The position numbers and the translations under genes are program-made. This document shows positions 33,051 through 43,919 of a stretch of 64,000 bases of DNA, in pieces. The notes below the pieces were generated by a model. The model had not been told where the DNA came from. It searched no databases and worked only from the letters and a program-made list of their open reading frames with translations. The DNA is from Diphasiastrum complanatum. Lineage: Eukaryota; Streptophyta; Lycopodiopsida; Lycopodiales; Lycopodiaceae. The stretch lies in contig CM055096.1 of assembly GCA_029204225.1 (NCBI GenBank), forward strand, positions 749,001 through 813,000. The letters run 5' to 3'. Position 1 is the first letter of the stretch, and every line of letters starts with the position of its first letter.

Positions 33051-33500
33051 CTAAGCCATTAGACTGAGGACTATAAGGAGTGATGAATCGTTGCTCAATG
33101 CCTTGCATTGGCAATACTCTTTGAGCTCGACAGAGATATATTCTCCACTGTTATCTGACCTTAGGGCCTTGATCATCCTTCCAGACTCCTTTTCTGCACG
33201 CTCCTTGAAGATTTTGAAGTAGTTGAAGGCTTCTGATTTCTTCTTTATGAAGTACACCATCGTTTTTCTCGAGAATTCGTCAATAAAGGTTATAAAATAC
33301 TTGGCTTCCTTCAGCGAAGGATTTTTCATCGGGCCACAAATATCTGAATGTACAACATCTAGCAATCCTCTAGCAACATGTTGATGGCTTGACTTAAATG
33401 GCTTCCTAGTCTGTTTTCCAACTAGACAGTCTTGACAGACAGGTAGCTTGACTGTTTCACGAGGATAGTCGAGATCAAGAACAATAGATTGTCTAGACAT
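33051..33500 (-). pseudogene. copia integrase core
   Basis: LPVCQDCLVGKQTRKPF (end of the HHCC zinc region), HSDICGPM, FITFIDEFSRKT, RSDNSGEYISVE. The third catalytic position is reached just after a frame change at about 33070 (LVERKNRT). The downstream integrase C-terminus and most of RT are missing. Confidence 0.8.
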
Positions 33501-33811
33501 TCATTATACAGTAGCATAATTTAAATGACCAAGTCTATAATGCCAAAGTAAACCTTTATTTGATTGAATTGAAGTACTGAGAGCCTGATTAGAGGCAGAA
33601 AAACAATGACTTAATATATACAAGTATCCATGCCTCTTTTCGAGTGCTAGAATCTTGCATGTCCTATCAACTACTTTACATTGACCACATTCAAATTCTA
33701 CTCTGTGTCCTAGATCTGTGATTCTGCTTACAGAGAGCAGATTTGTGGATAACTTAGGTACATACAGAACTTTGGAGAGTATCTTAGATTGATCATTTGC
33801 AAAGCATAATC

Positions 33812-34858
33812 TTACAGTTCCTTCACCTTTAATAGCTTATGTGCTATTGTCGCCAAGGTGAACGAATTTCTGGATATTGTAAGGTGTATAGGACTCAAAC
33901 AGCCAATCAGGCTAGTCATGTGCTGAGTGGCTCCGAAATCCAAGAACCATGAACTGTCGCCAGATGCTCCTTGATGGTTGGTCATGAAGGCATCATGATT
34001 TGCTTCTTGAATGGGCTGTGAAGCTTCTGCAGCTGCATTTGCCACTTGATTCGACTGCCCTTTGTTGTTGTTCTTCGCTTGAAGTATTTGGCAGTCTTGT
34101 ATTTCGTGGTTGTTTTATTTGCAGTATTTGCAGAACAGCTTCTTCTTTGTCTGCAGATTTAATTGTTCTTTGTGCTGAGATGGTTTCTGGTCTGGCTTTG
34201 ATAGCTTCGGGCCTTTCTTCTTCTTCTGCTTTGTCATGCCCTTGTTGGTGTACAAGGCGTGAGAATCAGCTGAGAAACTTGAGGCTTCGTTCCTTCGCGT
34301 GTCTTCCTACAACAACATAGTGATGACTCTCGAAAGAGTCAACTTTGGATGAGTCGTGATGATCATCACCCAGCTGTCGTAAGAACTTGGCAAGCTTGTA
34401 GGCAGTTGCATCACTGCGTCTTGATCGTCTATGACAGATTCGACAACGGCCATTTGCCTTAGCAGGTTCTTGAATTGATTAATGTGATTCTGCAAAGAAT
34501 CACCATTCGTCATCTTGAGGGAGTAGAATTTCTTCTTGAGATGTAGCTTAGAAGCTATATCTCGCACTTCGTATAGCGTGCTCAGGATGTCCCAGACTTC
34601 TTTCGATGTTTGAGCCTCTGATACATGGCCGATCTGTGTATCCGTGATGTTGAGGATGATCAGCGTGAAAGCTTTTCCATCCTTCAGCTTCCATCTGGCG
34701 ATTTTTGTGTCGTCCGCTTCGGGTTTCCCTTATGCACCTGTAACAACGTCGTACAATTCTATTGCCATTAGTACAGTCTTCATCTTAAATTTCCTCAGAT
34801 GATAATTGGCTCCATCAAGCTTGTCCATGAGAGGACTGGCTTTCCCTTGGGAATCCAT
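33812..34858 (-). pseudogene. copia gag-protease, degraded
   Basis: Gag from ATG 34858 has LDGANYHLRKFKM, then SLQNHINQFKNLLRQMAVV and LPTSLPSSYDSWVM. Stops interrupt it (TAA after VVTGA; TAG before EDTRRNEA). A basic region with a CKYCK-type knuckle and protease WFLDFGATQHMTS follow. In the active site DSGA has become DFGA. Confidence 0.75.
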
Positions 34859-35220
34859 GTGGAATAATTTTTCTAAGTGATAAGAGAAACTATCAGTGAC
34901 TTAAGAATAAAAAATTTGATACTGAAAAATACAGAACAAGAAAACAATTATTCTATCGGCTAGTAGAGTCTTGTATTGTGGGAGATAATCGAGCTATAAA
35001 GATTGCTCTGATACCACGTTGGGAGAGAGGGAGGAAGAATAAGTGACAAACACAAATGAGAAACGAACTCGAACGAGAAACGAACTCGAACAGAAAATGT
35101 TCGTGCGTAGCGGAATGAGTTAAATGACTCTCTCCCTAAGCATGACTATGCCTATCAGAATGAGCAGAACTTTAGTGATAGAAATCACAGTCATTCTAGA
35201 TTATGTAGCCAAACATTTAA

Positions 35221-36201
35221 ATGGATGAAGCACTAGATAATATCTCAACAGCATCTCAATCTGAGTTGTGGCACAAAAGACTTGGTCATTTGAACTATGG
35301 GAGCTTGAGATTGATGGCGAAGCTGAAGATGGTAATAGGGTTATCGGCATTGCAGGATGATCATCATGCAATATGTGAAGGATGTGTCATGGGAAAGCAT
35401 CACAGAGAGACATTCAAGAAAGGTGGAGCTGCAAGAGCTAAGAAACCGCTGGAACTCATTCACAGCGACCTGTGCGGCCCAATGAAAACCATGTCGTTGG
35501 GGAAAGCATATTATTTTATGACTTTCATAGATGATTACTCTAGGAGGACATGGATTTATTTCTTGAAGAAGAAATCTGATGCTTTTGCTCGCTTCAAGGA
35601 GTTTAATACTTTGGTAGAGAACCAACTGGATGCACGCATTAAAGTGCTAAGATCTGATAGAGGGGGCGAATACAAATCTGATGATTTTGAAGACTTTTGC
35701 AAGGAACATGACATCAAAAGACAATTCACACAGTCACACACGCCGCATAGTAATGGTTTAGTTGAAAGAAAAAACAGGACTATTATGGAGAGTGCACGCT
35801 CCATGATGAAGCAAATGGGCTTGACCGATTCACTTTGGTTGGAAGCGTGCAGTGCGGCAACGTTCTTGCAAATCAGGAGCCCTACAGTTGCGGTTCCAAA
35901 TGTGACTCCCAAAGAAGCATTTACTGGAATGAAGTCAAAAATTGACAAGTTTCGTGTCATTGGATGTAAGGCCTATGTACATGTGCCAAAGGAGGAGCGA
36001 AAGAAACTTGATGCCAAAGAAATCAAGTGTATCTTTGTTGGTTATGACGAGAGGACGAAGGCATACAAGTGTTTTGATCTTGTAATGAACAAGATTCACA
36101 TTAGCAAATATGTGATCTTTGATGAGACGCATATGTATGAAGATGAAGACCATGCAAGTGGTGAAAGCATCAAAAGACTTCCCACAATTTTAGAAGAATA
36201 A
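35221..36201 (+). CDS. copia integrase segment
   Basis: 326 codons: pre-integrase motif with HHCC (LWHKRLGHLN, CEGCVMGKHHR), then LIHSDLCGPM, FIDDYSRRTW, LRSDRGGEYKSDDF and GLVERKNRTI supplying the D, D, E triad, then FRVIGCKAYVHVPKEERKK. Ends at TAA 36199. Catalytically complete by motif, but without gag or protease upstream. Confidence 0.85.
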   Translation: MDEALDNISTASQSELWHKRLGHLNYGSLRLMAKLKMVIGLSALQDDHHAICEGCVMGKHHRETFKKGGAARAKKPLELIHSDLCGPMKTMSLGKAYYFMTFIDDYSRRTWIYFLKKKSDAFARFKEFNTLVENQLDARIKVLRSDRGGEYKSDDFEDFCKEHDIKRQFTQSHTPHSNGLVERKNRTIMESARSMMKQMGLTDSLWLEACSAATFLQIRSPTVAVPNVTPKEAFTGMKSKIDKFRVIGCKAYVHVPKEERKKLDAKEIKCIFVGYDERTKAYKCFDLVMNKIHISKYVIFDETHMYEDEDHASGESIKRLPTILEE

Positions 36202-36417
36202 AATGAAGAAGACGCTCCACATGAAAATGAGAGTCAAGAGGGCGAGTATGAAAGGACACCACCTATTCAAGAGCCTAGGGGGATGTACTTGCCAATATGA
36301 GCAATAAAGGAGAAACCGGCTGGAAGTAAGAGACATTACTTAGACACTCCTTGGGATACATACTCTCTACGTAGTGTATCACCTGAATCTAAGATACCAA
36401 AATGGTATGAGAAGATC

Positions 36418-37611
36418 ATGAAGGACGCAAAGCTAAATCAACCAGGATTTAGCACACAAGGAGAAGTGAGAAGATCAAAGCAGGAAAGGAAGTCTCCCGA
36501 TCGTTATCATGTGAACTATGCCCTAATGAGTGACATTTTGAAGTGTCAAGAGCCATCAATCTTTGATGAGGCAAAAGATCACAAAGAGTGGAAAAGGGCA
36601 ATGGAAGAGGAGATGGAATCCATCCACAAGCATGATACATGGGAGTTAGTTGATCTACCACTTGGACAAAAACCCATTGACAATAAATGGGTGTTTAGAA
36701 CAAAGTTTCATGCGGATGGCACGATAGCAAAGCATAAGGCACGCCTAGTAGTGAAGGGTTATGAGCAAAGCAAAGGAATTGACTATGAAGAGACATTTGC
36801 TCCAGTGGCTAAGTGGACTACGCTATGCCTTATCATTGCCCTAGCATCTCATTTTGGGTGGAAGATCCATCAAATGGATGTGAAATTTTTGAATGGTGAC
36901 TTAGAGGAAGAAGTTTACATGGTCCAACCGCAGGGCTTCATGGCAAAAGGGCAAGAACATAAGGTATGTAAACTACACAAAGCACTTTATGGCCTTAAGC
37001 AAGCGCCACGCGCATGGTATGGACGGATTGACAATTACTTTCTTTCTCATGGGTTTGTAAGAACAAATTCAGATCCAAATCTTTATGTTTTTATAAACGA
37101 TGACAACATTGCCTTGATTGTACTATATGTTGATGATATCATTATCACGGACAATGATGAGGACCTCACTCGTTCTATCAAAGCCAACTTATGCAAGCAG
37201 TTTGAGATGTCAGATTTAGATCTTATGCACTACTGCTTGGGTGTTGAAGTATGGCAAACTGGCAGTGATATCAAGTTATGTCAAACCAAGTATGTGGACG
37301 AGGTATTGGAGAGATTTCACATGACAGAGTGCAAACCTTCCATCACCCCTTGTGAAGTTGGTAAGAAATTATCTCGTATTGATGATAGTGCATATGTTGA
37401 CGCTGCTCTATTTCGTCAGCTAGTTGGGAGTTTGATATATCTTACAACTACACGTCTTGATATCTGCTATGCTGTAAGTTTGATTAGTCAATTCATGTCA
37501 TCACCCACTATAGACCATTGGAAAGCTGCGAAAAGGATTTTGAGGTATGTTAAGGGTACACCTAACCTTGGCCTAATTTACAAAAGACAAAATGTTTTAC
37601 CTAAGTTGTAG
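36418..37611 (+). CDS. copia reverse transcriptase segment
   Basis: 397 codons. RT begins HKEWKRAMEEEMESI, DTWELVDLP, WVFRTKFHADG, KARLVVKGYEQ, then QMDVKFLNGDLEEEVYM, LHKALYGLKQAPRAW and IVLYVDDIIITD. The first catalytic block normally reads DVKTAFLNG; here two residues are missing in frame (DVKFLNG). Ends at TAG 37609 at the RT-RNase H boundary (NVLPKL, stop, [10 protein letters not shown]). Confidence 0.85.
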   Translation: MKDAKLNQPGFSTQGEVRRSKQERKSPDRYHVNYALMSDILKCQEPSIFDEAKDHKEWKRAMEEEMESIHKHDTWELVDLPLGQKPIDNKWVFRTKFHADGTIAKHKARLVVKGYEQSKGIDYEETFAPVAKWTTLCLIIALASHFGWKIHQMDVKFLNGDLEEEVYMVQPQGFMAKGQEHKVCKLHKALYGLKQAPRAWYGRIDNYFLSHGFVRTNSDPNLYVFINDDNIALIVLYVDDIIITDNDEDLTRSIKANLCKQFEMSDLDLMHYCLGVEVWQTGSDIKLCQTKYVDEVLERFHMTECKPSITPCEVGKKLSRIDDSAYVDAALFRQLVGSLIYLTTTRLDICYAVSLISQFMSSPTIDHWKAAKRILRYVKGTPNLGLIYKRQNVLPKL

Positions 37612-38076
37612 GGTTATGTTGACGCTGATTGGGCAGGAAGTATAGATGATAGAAAGTCAACAACAGGTTATGCCTTCAATTTTGGTAGCGGTTGTTTTTC
37701 ATGGTCTAGCAAGAAGCAAGATATTATTTCTCTTTCTTCTACAGAAGCCGAATATAAAGCGTTAAGTTCTACTATTCAGGAAGCTGTTTGGGTACGTAAG
37801 TTGTTATGTGAGATTGTCATGAAGCAGGTAAATCCTACTGTTATTTTCTGTGACAGTCAAAGTGGAATACAATTGGCTAAGAATCTTGTCTTTCACGCAA
37901 GGACAAAACATATTGAGGTAAAATATCACTTTGTACGTGAGAAGCTACAATCTGAAGATATAAGTATTTTACATTGTGCTACGTTATTACAAGTTGCTGA
38001 TATATTTACGAAAGCTTTAAGTAAAGAAAAGCTTGAGACTTTTAGAACCAAACTTGGCTTAGATCTGGTTATGTAA
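37612..38076 (+). CDS. copia RNase H segment
   Basis: Continues in frame after the [43 protein letters not shown], then [15 protein letters not shown] and [14 protein letters not shown], ending TAA. All expected RNase H motifs are visible. Confidence 0.85.
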   Translation, partial: GYVDADWAGSIDDRKSTTGYAFNFGSGCFSWSSKKQDIISLSSTEAEYKALSSTIQEAVWVRKLLCEIVMKQVNPTVIFCDSQSGIQLAKNLVFHARTKHIEVKYHFVREKLQSEDISILHCATLLQVADIFTKALSKEKLETFRTKLGLDLVM

Positions 38077-38236
38077 AAAGCCTTTACTTGTAATACTATC
38101 ATGGAGGTATGTTCCATGAATAGAGTAAACTCTAAAATAAAGAGAGACGTTGATCATTGAGGGAGAGAGTTAAAATAGCAATGATCGACTTATAGAGTGC
38201 TTTCTTATTTCGACGGCACCACGTGTGCTTAGTTCT

Positions 38237-38826
38237 AGAATTATGGTGACGACTTCAGCAAAGCAGATCAGTCGAGGGGGATTCAGATCCCGCCAGCTAA
38301 CGTCACCACCACCACCCAAGCCACTATTCCACCCGTCATTCCCACAACTACCATCACAACAGAGCAGGCTGTAAGGGTAGACCAAACCACATGGGCGGTG
38401 AAACCAATTACACCAAAAGCTAATGATGGGTCGTCCACCATTGATCACACGATTGATAACCCAAGGCAAGCCAGGGGAGGTCATTATGACTCTAAAATGG
38501 ATATCATGAGATGGACGGTGGACGCATTGGTGACAGTTGATTGTATGGCTGGGCATGCTTATCAACCAGATTCAGATCCAGAACCCAGCACATCTTCACC
38601 CAAGTGCTATACCTTAGACACACTAATTACTTTTGGGGTGAATATGATCAACGTAGAATGGTTGTCTACGGAAACTATTGAGGGCCTTGTGGAGAGCAGA
38701 GCCAAGGACAAGCAGTATAGGAGCAACAAGCTTACACATCCCAAGGCTCACCATATCTACCAGTTGGGCATTCCGCAAACTGAAGAGGCTACTGCCTCAA
38801 ACTGCAATCAATCATCCTCCGAATAG
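38237..38826 (+). CDS. Unrecognised ORF, Thr/Pro-rich N-terminus
   Basis: About 196 open codons after an in-frame TAG near 38229. The frame has no obvious ATG at the beginning. Composition goes from Thr/Pro-rich (PPANVTTTTTQATIPP) to charged (TIEGLVESRAKDKQYRSNK). The final ~13 codons come from the adjacent LTR. A gag-like protein of a gypsy element is possible, but no motif proves it. Confidence 0.35.
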
Positions 38827-39464
38827 CAAATAGCTACTACTAATCTGACAATGAGTTTATGAACAACAGATAATATCTAGTGACAGCAGAAATGTATCTA
38901 CTGATAAAATTGAACAAGCATCACAAGATTCAGAGATTGCACATTGAGCAGAAAAATTGTAACTCATCTATATCATCAAAATGAGTATACATCATAAATT
39001 TCTTTTGAGCATTGTCTATTTCCCAGATCAGCACGTCAGTGTGAGGGAGGTATTCTCTTCTCACAATTGAACTAGCTACAACTAGAACTATCTTTCTTCC
39101 TTGATACGCATCTCACTGAGTGTTGCGTTCAGGACTGTGTTTTTTTGTGTGTGTGTGTATATTATGCATGTCTATGCAATACATATATCATACTGGATTA
39201 GATTACAAGATTTGATTACCTAAAAGTTTAGCTAAACGGTCATTAACTATTTTCTTTGTTAACGTTGCATGGAGGAATAGATCACGATAGTTGAAAAACC
39301 TCACACCCAAGTAGCTGAGGTTCGATAGTTCATCCATCCCCGATATGTCATCTTGGACTTAGTTTGTGGATGCCCGATTAGTCGGCGTAGCCCGATAGAG
39401 AGAAATGTAAGGAGAGATAGGAAAACACTAAAGCTTTGAAATGTAGAAACACAAGGTTTCTTCA
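38787..39464 (-). repeat. copia LTR (678 bp, truncated)
   Basis: Begins TGAAGAAACC after polypurine AGAGGGAGT and shows a GT/AC microsatellite near 39148. Homology to 42962-43739 stops at about 38787, so the last ~110 bases are lost at the junction with the unrecognised ORF. Confidence 0.75.
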
Positions 39465-39583
39465 ACTCCCTCTCAAAGCGGGTATTTTGCTGATTCCCAA
39501 GCTTGACCTTTGTCTCTCAAACAATTCTCTATCTAGAGGTTTTGTGAAGATATCAGCTACCATCTGCTTAGTGGGTATGAAGG
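39465..39583 (-). pseudogene. copia RNase H C-terminal tail
   Basis: Minus reading gives IPTKQMVADIFTKPLD then RQRSSLGISKIPALRGS and stop, directly before the polypurine tract and LTR. Homologous to 43740-43880 and 32258-32370. Confidence 0.7.
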
Positions 39584-39633
39584 TGGGTCGTACATTTGTA
39601 GGATCAACGGTTTATCGATGCTCTGTCCTAGTT

Positions 39634-42045
39634 GTTGAAATTGAAAAATCATATATCCTGATTTTAGGCTTGCTACAAACTTTTTACTATGCAAGTATGT
39701 TGTTTCAAAATGTAAATGCCAAATTTGGCCTAGATGGAACTCGAGCTATATGGATTTATCATATATAGATGATAGAATACAACTTGCTTATAGATTGTAG
39801 GGTTAGAAATAGCATTAATATGCTTGTAGAAACTCTTGGCATATCACATGCATTTATTGTAAGTGATCCATAGTGACATGCAAGGCATGCACAAAGTGAA
39901 ATGGACACATGCATGACGATTTGTACAATTCTAGTTAGAAATAGGATACTTGGTAAAAGTAGGTAGAGATACATGCATGAGATGTGAAAAATGTCACATA
40001 GACTCTAGTTTTCACTTTAGATGTGATTGAAAGGTGGATGGATGTGGTTATACCTTGAGCTACCTCAAACTCCATAAATATGTGTAGCTATTCTCATAAT
40101 CAATGATGAAGAACCAAAGCTTTGTAGCTATTCCATGCCATTTTGGATCTACACCAATATTAGCTTGAATATCTCTATCTTTCTCTCTCTAACTCGTGTT
40201 GAGGCTAATGCTCATACACTAAATTCTTGTACTTTTGCTTATTTGCAATTCAAAGCAATCATTATCTGATTCTTAGCATGCTAGATTGTGGTTAAGCCAT
40301 AAATTTTGTACTAGATCTTGCTATTCAATCTAGAATCAGGTTATTGTGCTAATCATAAAGCTTAAAAAGATCAATCATACTTGTGGATCATTCCCACACG
40401 TGTGAATTTTGGAAATTTTGTCTTGGTATCAGAGCTAAATTAAGCTTTGCATGCTAACATCTCTGATTGTTCAAGAATTTGAGAGCTAATTCAAGTAAAA
40501 AAAATAGTTAATCACTTTTCTTTACCTTTCTCTGAAAAGTGTTTGGATCAAAGTGGATAGAAACTGATTTTTTAGGTCTGACCAGTGATTGTACAGAATT
40601 ATGGAATTCCACACATGTGAAAATCAGTGATTCTCAGTCCCTTCTATTTCCTTGCTAGTTGGTCCAAAGATAGTGGTCTTATAGCTTGATGGAAAGCTTA
40701 TGAAGTGTACTTTCCATAGAAGTTGATACCAAATCAATCTGATGTGTCTATCAAGAGTTATAAGCTCTTAAAGAGGGTAGAGAGAGGTCCAAAATCCGAG
40801 TGACCACTTTTTGATTTGATTCAATCGTGCTTGATTCTGAATCCATTGTTTTGAGCATCCTACACAAGAAACTGAAGATCAAGACTAAGTTTGATGTAAT
40901 TGAACACCTTTGAGCCTTTTGAGTATCATTAGTGTTTTCTTTTGAAGCATCGAACATGTGCCAAAAGTAGGATTCAAACTTGTCTTAGTGCCTCAATCCA
41001 TTTTTGAGTGTCTGATCTAGAAAATATTGTTTTGTGAAATATTTGAGATCTATCTCAAATACAGTTGCAAGTTTTTTCACATAGGAAGGTAGTACATCCT
41101 TGAAAATACCTATAGTGAAAGAGGGCGGCAACATTAAGTCTGATTGGAAACATATTATTGTCCAATAACTAAGAAGTCTTCACATTATGGCATATGTGGG
41201 AGGATATCTCCTAGAAGCAAGTGAAAGACTAAGTATTTCTAATTACTCGAAAGGTTAGAATAGAGTCTATTTTGATACTCCATGATGTTATGGACATAGT
41301 GCTTGGTATTGAGGAGGAGCCTCAAGCACAGCTTGATATACCAACGTACAAGAAGAGAGCTGGAATGGCTCTACATTTCATTAAGATGAATGTATCCACA
41401 GCTAAAGATGCTCGGGATGCACTTAAGTCCATCTACGAAGCAAAGAATACTTCTAAAATACTCACTCTTAGGAATCATATTTTCCAAAGTTTCCAAAGAA
41501 GTGAGGAGAGTGCATCAAACTGTGTTCAGAGAGCTAAACACCTTCATAGGAAGCTTTCTTGTGTTGATATTACTATTAACCAAGATGAGCTAGTTCAAGT
41601 TATTTTAAATGGCTTGAAAGATGACTATGATAATCTTGTTCAATCCTTTGCCATTAAGGAGGAGTTGCCTAATTTAGAGACTCTCCAAGGAATTATCATC
41701 TCTGAAGAAGCTAGGCAAAGTTATAAACTTTTCAGGATGAACAAACTCGAGCATATTAGAAGTGACAAAGCCCTCTTTGTCAAGGACAAGCACAAAGGAA
41801 GGAGCAAGAACCAGTTTTCCCAAGTTTCCAACAAAGACAAAGCTAACGATCGAGACAAAGATGGTGAAGAGGATGGCTCATCTCATCCTTCTACTTAAAA
41901 GACCAAGAAGAAGAAAGTCAAGTGTTTCTTTTGTGGCAAGAAGGGGCACTATGCATCTAATCGCTTCAAGAAAAAAAACCAACTCAAGCAAGCAAATCTC
42001 TCCAAAGAGATTGAAGAAGATTTTGTTGCAAGTGATGGGTATGAT
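39634..42045 (+). mobile_element. Plus-strand copia fragment (LTR, primer site, gag) inserted in the minus array
   Basis: A putative LTR starts TGTTGAAATTGAAAAATC near 39634 and ends before the primer-binding site TGGTATCAGAGC at 40424. Leader to about 41200, then gag. The element is cut at about 42045, where minus-strand gag begins. Related to the complete copia at 55901-62046: both LTRs contain ACACGTGTGA near the end and the Gags are colinear. Confidence 0.65.
41272..42045 (+). pseudogene. copia Gag, truncated
   Basis: Frame 41272-41898: YKKRAGMALHFIKMNVSTA, ARDALKSIYEAKNTSK, LVQVILNGLKDDYDNLVQSF, matching the Gag at 57394 along its length. A TAA at 41896 precedes the zinc knuckle CFFCGKKGHYASNRFK, where the last Cys of CX2CX4HX4C is Arg. 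The true start is upstream but broken. Confidence 0.75.
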
Positions 42046-42961
42046 ATGCTGTTTGTGCTTTTTTTTTCTACTCTGTATCTTCTCGTTTCTTGGATTGTTG
42101 TAGCAATCCACAACTGCATGACCGTTTTTATGACAATGTATGCACTCAATTTGGGTTCAGCCAGAATTCTTCCATTGTGTGGCCATCACGTTTGCATCTA
42201 TCGCATGTCTTCTTGTCATTGCCTTGCTGCCTGTTCCTCCCTTTTGATCTGCCTTCTTGAGTTTCCTACTTCTGCTGGTTCTGATCTGGTCTGCTTGTCG
42301 ACTCCCTCTTAGGGTAAGACTTTTTCTTCGACTGGTCCGTACTACCGTAGAGAGCCTAATCAGACTCATTCTTGTTGTCATAGTGTTCTCTGGCTTTGAC
42401 TTCTTTCTTGATGTCGATAACTGCCAGCAATGTCCGGGTTGTCTGGAATGATCGTGGTCAAGAGCATAGCAGGTACTTGAGTTGCTTCTCTTGTGAGACT
42501 GCGTGTTCTACTCCAATGTTGTGTAGTGATAGAAACATGTTCTTCATCTTTCTGATGAAGCTTGTAAGGTCTTTGCCATCCCATCTTAGATAGATAAGTT
42601 GATCATCTAGATGCATTATCTGATTTTGTGACTTGGTCTGAAATCTGTTGATGAGTGTATCCCACATCTCTCTAGTATTAGATATTGATGCAAGGTCAAG
42701 AGTAATGCTATCTTCGATGGAAGAGAAGATGACTGCTACTGCTTTGTCATTCTTCTCTTTCCATTCTCAAAGTTCTTTGCTTGTGCTTGCTGGCATCTCT
42801 TCGGTGCCATCCACCCACGGCCATGACGCTTCTCCTCTTAGGATGAGCAAGGCCTTCACTTTTCAAGCAAGGAAGTTTGATCCGTCTGCTTCAAGTACTG
42901 TGCAAATCTTTGATTGGATATTGTGTATGGCTCTGATTGAGCCTTGTGGCTTTGATACCAT
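42046..42961 (-). pseudogene. copia Gag starting inside the primer-binding site
   Basis: The LTR ends CA at 42962 and the primer site TGGTATCAAAGCC begins at 42960. ATG 42961 overlaps it and opens a frame MVSKPQGSIRAIHNIQSK, LEADGSNFLA (stop) KVKALLILRG, then FSSIEDSITLDLASIS, LINRFQTKSQNQIMHL and a knuckle CDRCKRDGHTMEEFW in which the last Cys is replaced. Two or more stops disable it. Confidence 0.7.
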
Positions 42962-43404
42962 TGCTGGAATGAAACCTAACAATCGGGTCTCTTCGTAGGA
43001 ACTGTTGGAAGCCGATCATTCTGGCTCATGCAACGATTTCAATTTAAGCTCAGATGAAGTCAATCTATTGGATAAGGCTACTGCCTCAAACCATGATCAA
43101 CCATCCTCCGAACAGCAGATAGCTACTACTAATCTGACAATGAGTTTATGAACAACAAATAATGTCTAGTGATAGCGAAAATGTATCAGCATCACAAGAT
43201 TGCACATTGAGTAGAAAAATTGTAACTCGTCTATATTATCAAAATCGAGTATATATCATAGATTTTTTTTGAGCGTTGTCTGTTTTCCAGATCAGTGCGT
43301 TGGCGTGAGGGAGGTATTCTCTTCTCACGAATTGAACTAGCTACAGCTAGAACTATCTTTCTTTCTTGATATGCACCTCACTTAGTGTTCCGTTCAGGAC
43401 TATG

Positions 43405-43435
<31 letters not shown>

Positions 43436-43739
43436 ATTATGCATGTCTACGCAATACATATATCATACTAGATTAGATTACAAGATTTGATTAGCTAAAA
43501 GTATAGCTAAACAGTCATTAACTATTTTCTCTGTTAATATTGCATGGAGGAATGGATTGTGATAGTTTAAAAATTTCACGCCCAAGTAGCTGAGGTTCGA
43601 TAGTTCGTCCATCCCCGATATGTCGTCTTGGACTTAGCTTGTGGATGCTCGATTAGTCAGTGTAGCCCGATAGAGAGAACTGTAAGGAGAGATAGGAAAA
43701 CACTAAAGCTTTGAAATGTAGAAATACAAGATTTCTTCA
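42962..43739 (-). repeat. copia LTR (778 bp)
   Basis: TG at 43739-43738 after polypurine AGAGGGAGC; CA at 42963-42962 before the primer site. Contains a (GT/AC)n run at about 43410-43436. Homologous to 38787-39464 and, more distantly and inverted, to 31370-31840. Confidence 0.8.
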
Positions 43740-43919
43740 GCTCCCTCTCAAAGTAAATATTTTGCTGATTCCCAAGCTTGACCTTTGTCTCTCAAACAAT
43801 TCTCTATCTAGAGGTTTCGTAAAGATATCAGCTACCATGTGCTTAGTCGGTATGAAGGTGGTCTTTAGCTCGCCTTTTCAACCAGATCCCTAATCAAGTG
43901 ATACTTGATGGCAATACTC

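Larger units (their letters stand above)
32256..35220 (-). mobile_element. Minus-strand Ty1/copia element with most of RT deleted
   Basis: Primer-binding site TGGTATCAGAGC at 35016-35005 (minus). Gag starts at ATG 34858 (MDSQGKASPLMDKLDGANYH) and runs to about 34060, including the frame 34567-34307 and a zinc knuckle region. Protease follows (FLDFGATQHMTS, 33812-34045). Integrase is at 33051-33500 (VVHSDICGPM, TFIDEFSRK, LRSDNSGEY). The frame then jumps from just after QSNGLVERKNRTLVKF to the last part of RT (YRKLIGSLMYLANNTRPYI) and RNase H (32308-32670). The polypurine tract and 3' LTR start are at 32256 (AGAGGGAG then TTGAAGAAACC). The 5' LTR is cut by the next element at 35221. Confidence 0.8.
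35221..38080 (+). mobile_element. 5'-truncated Ty1/copia pol (integrase, RT, RNase H), plus strand
   Basis: Begins in the GAG-pre-integrase domain (ELWHKRLGHLNYGSLRLM) at the point where it interrupts the 5' LTR of the minus element, and runs through integrase, RT and RNase H to [17 protein letters not shown]. Gag and protease are absent. Three stops break it (36199, 36298, 37609). A purine tract at 38156-38168 may precede a 3' LTR, but no LTR pair could be found. Confidence 0.85.
38787..43919 (-). mobile_element. Tandem copia array: LTR - internal - LTR - internal fragment, minus strand
   Basis: In minus reading order: RNase H tail 43919-43740, LTR 43739-42962, primer site and gag 42961-42046, an interruption by a plus-strand copia, RNase H tail about 39583-39465, LTR 39464-38787 (its end truncated). 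The central LTR thus serves as the 3' LTR of one unit and the 5' LTR of the next. Both LTRs begin TGAAGAAA and are clearly homologous over about 670 bases. Both RNase H tails read QMVADIFTKPLDRELFERQ-like. Confidence 0.7.
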
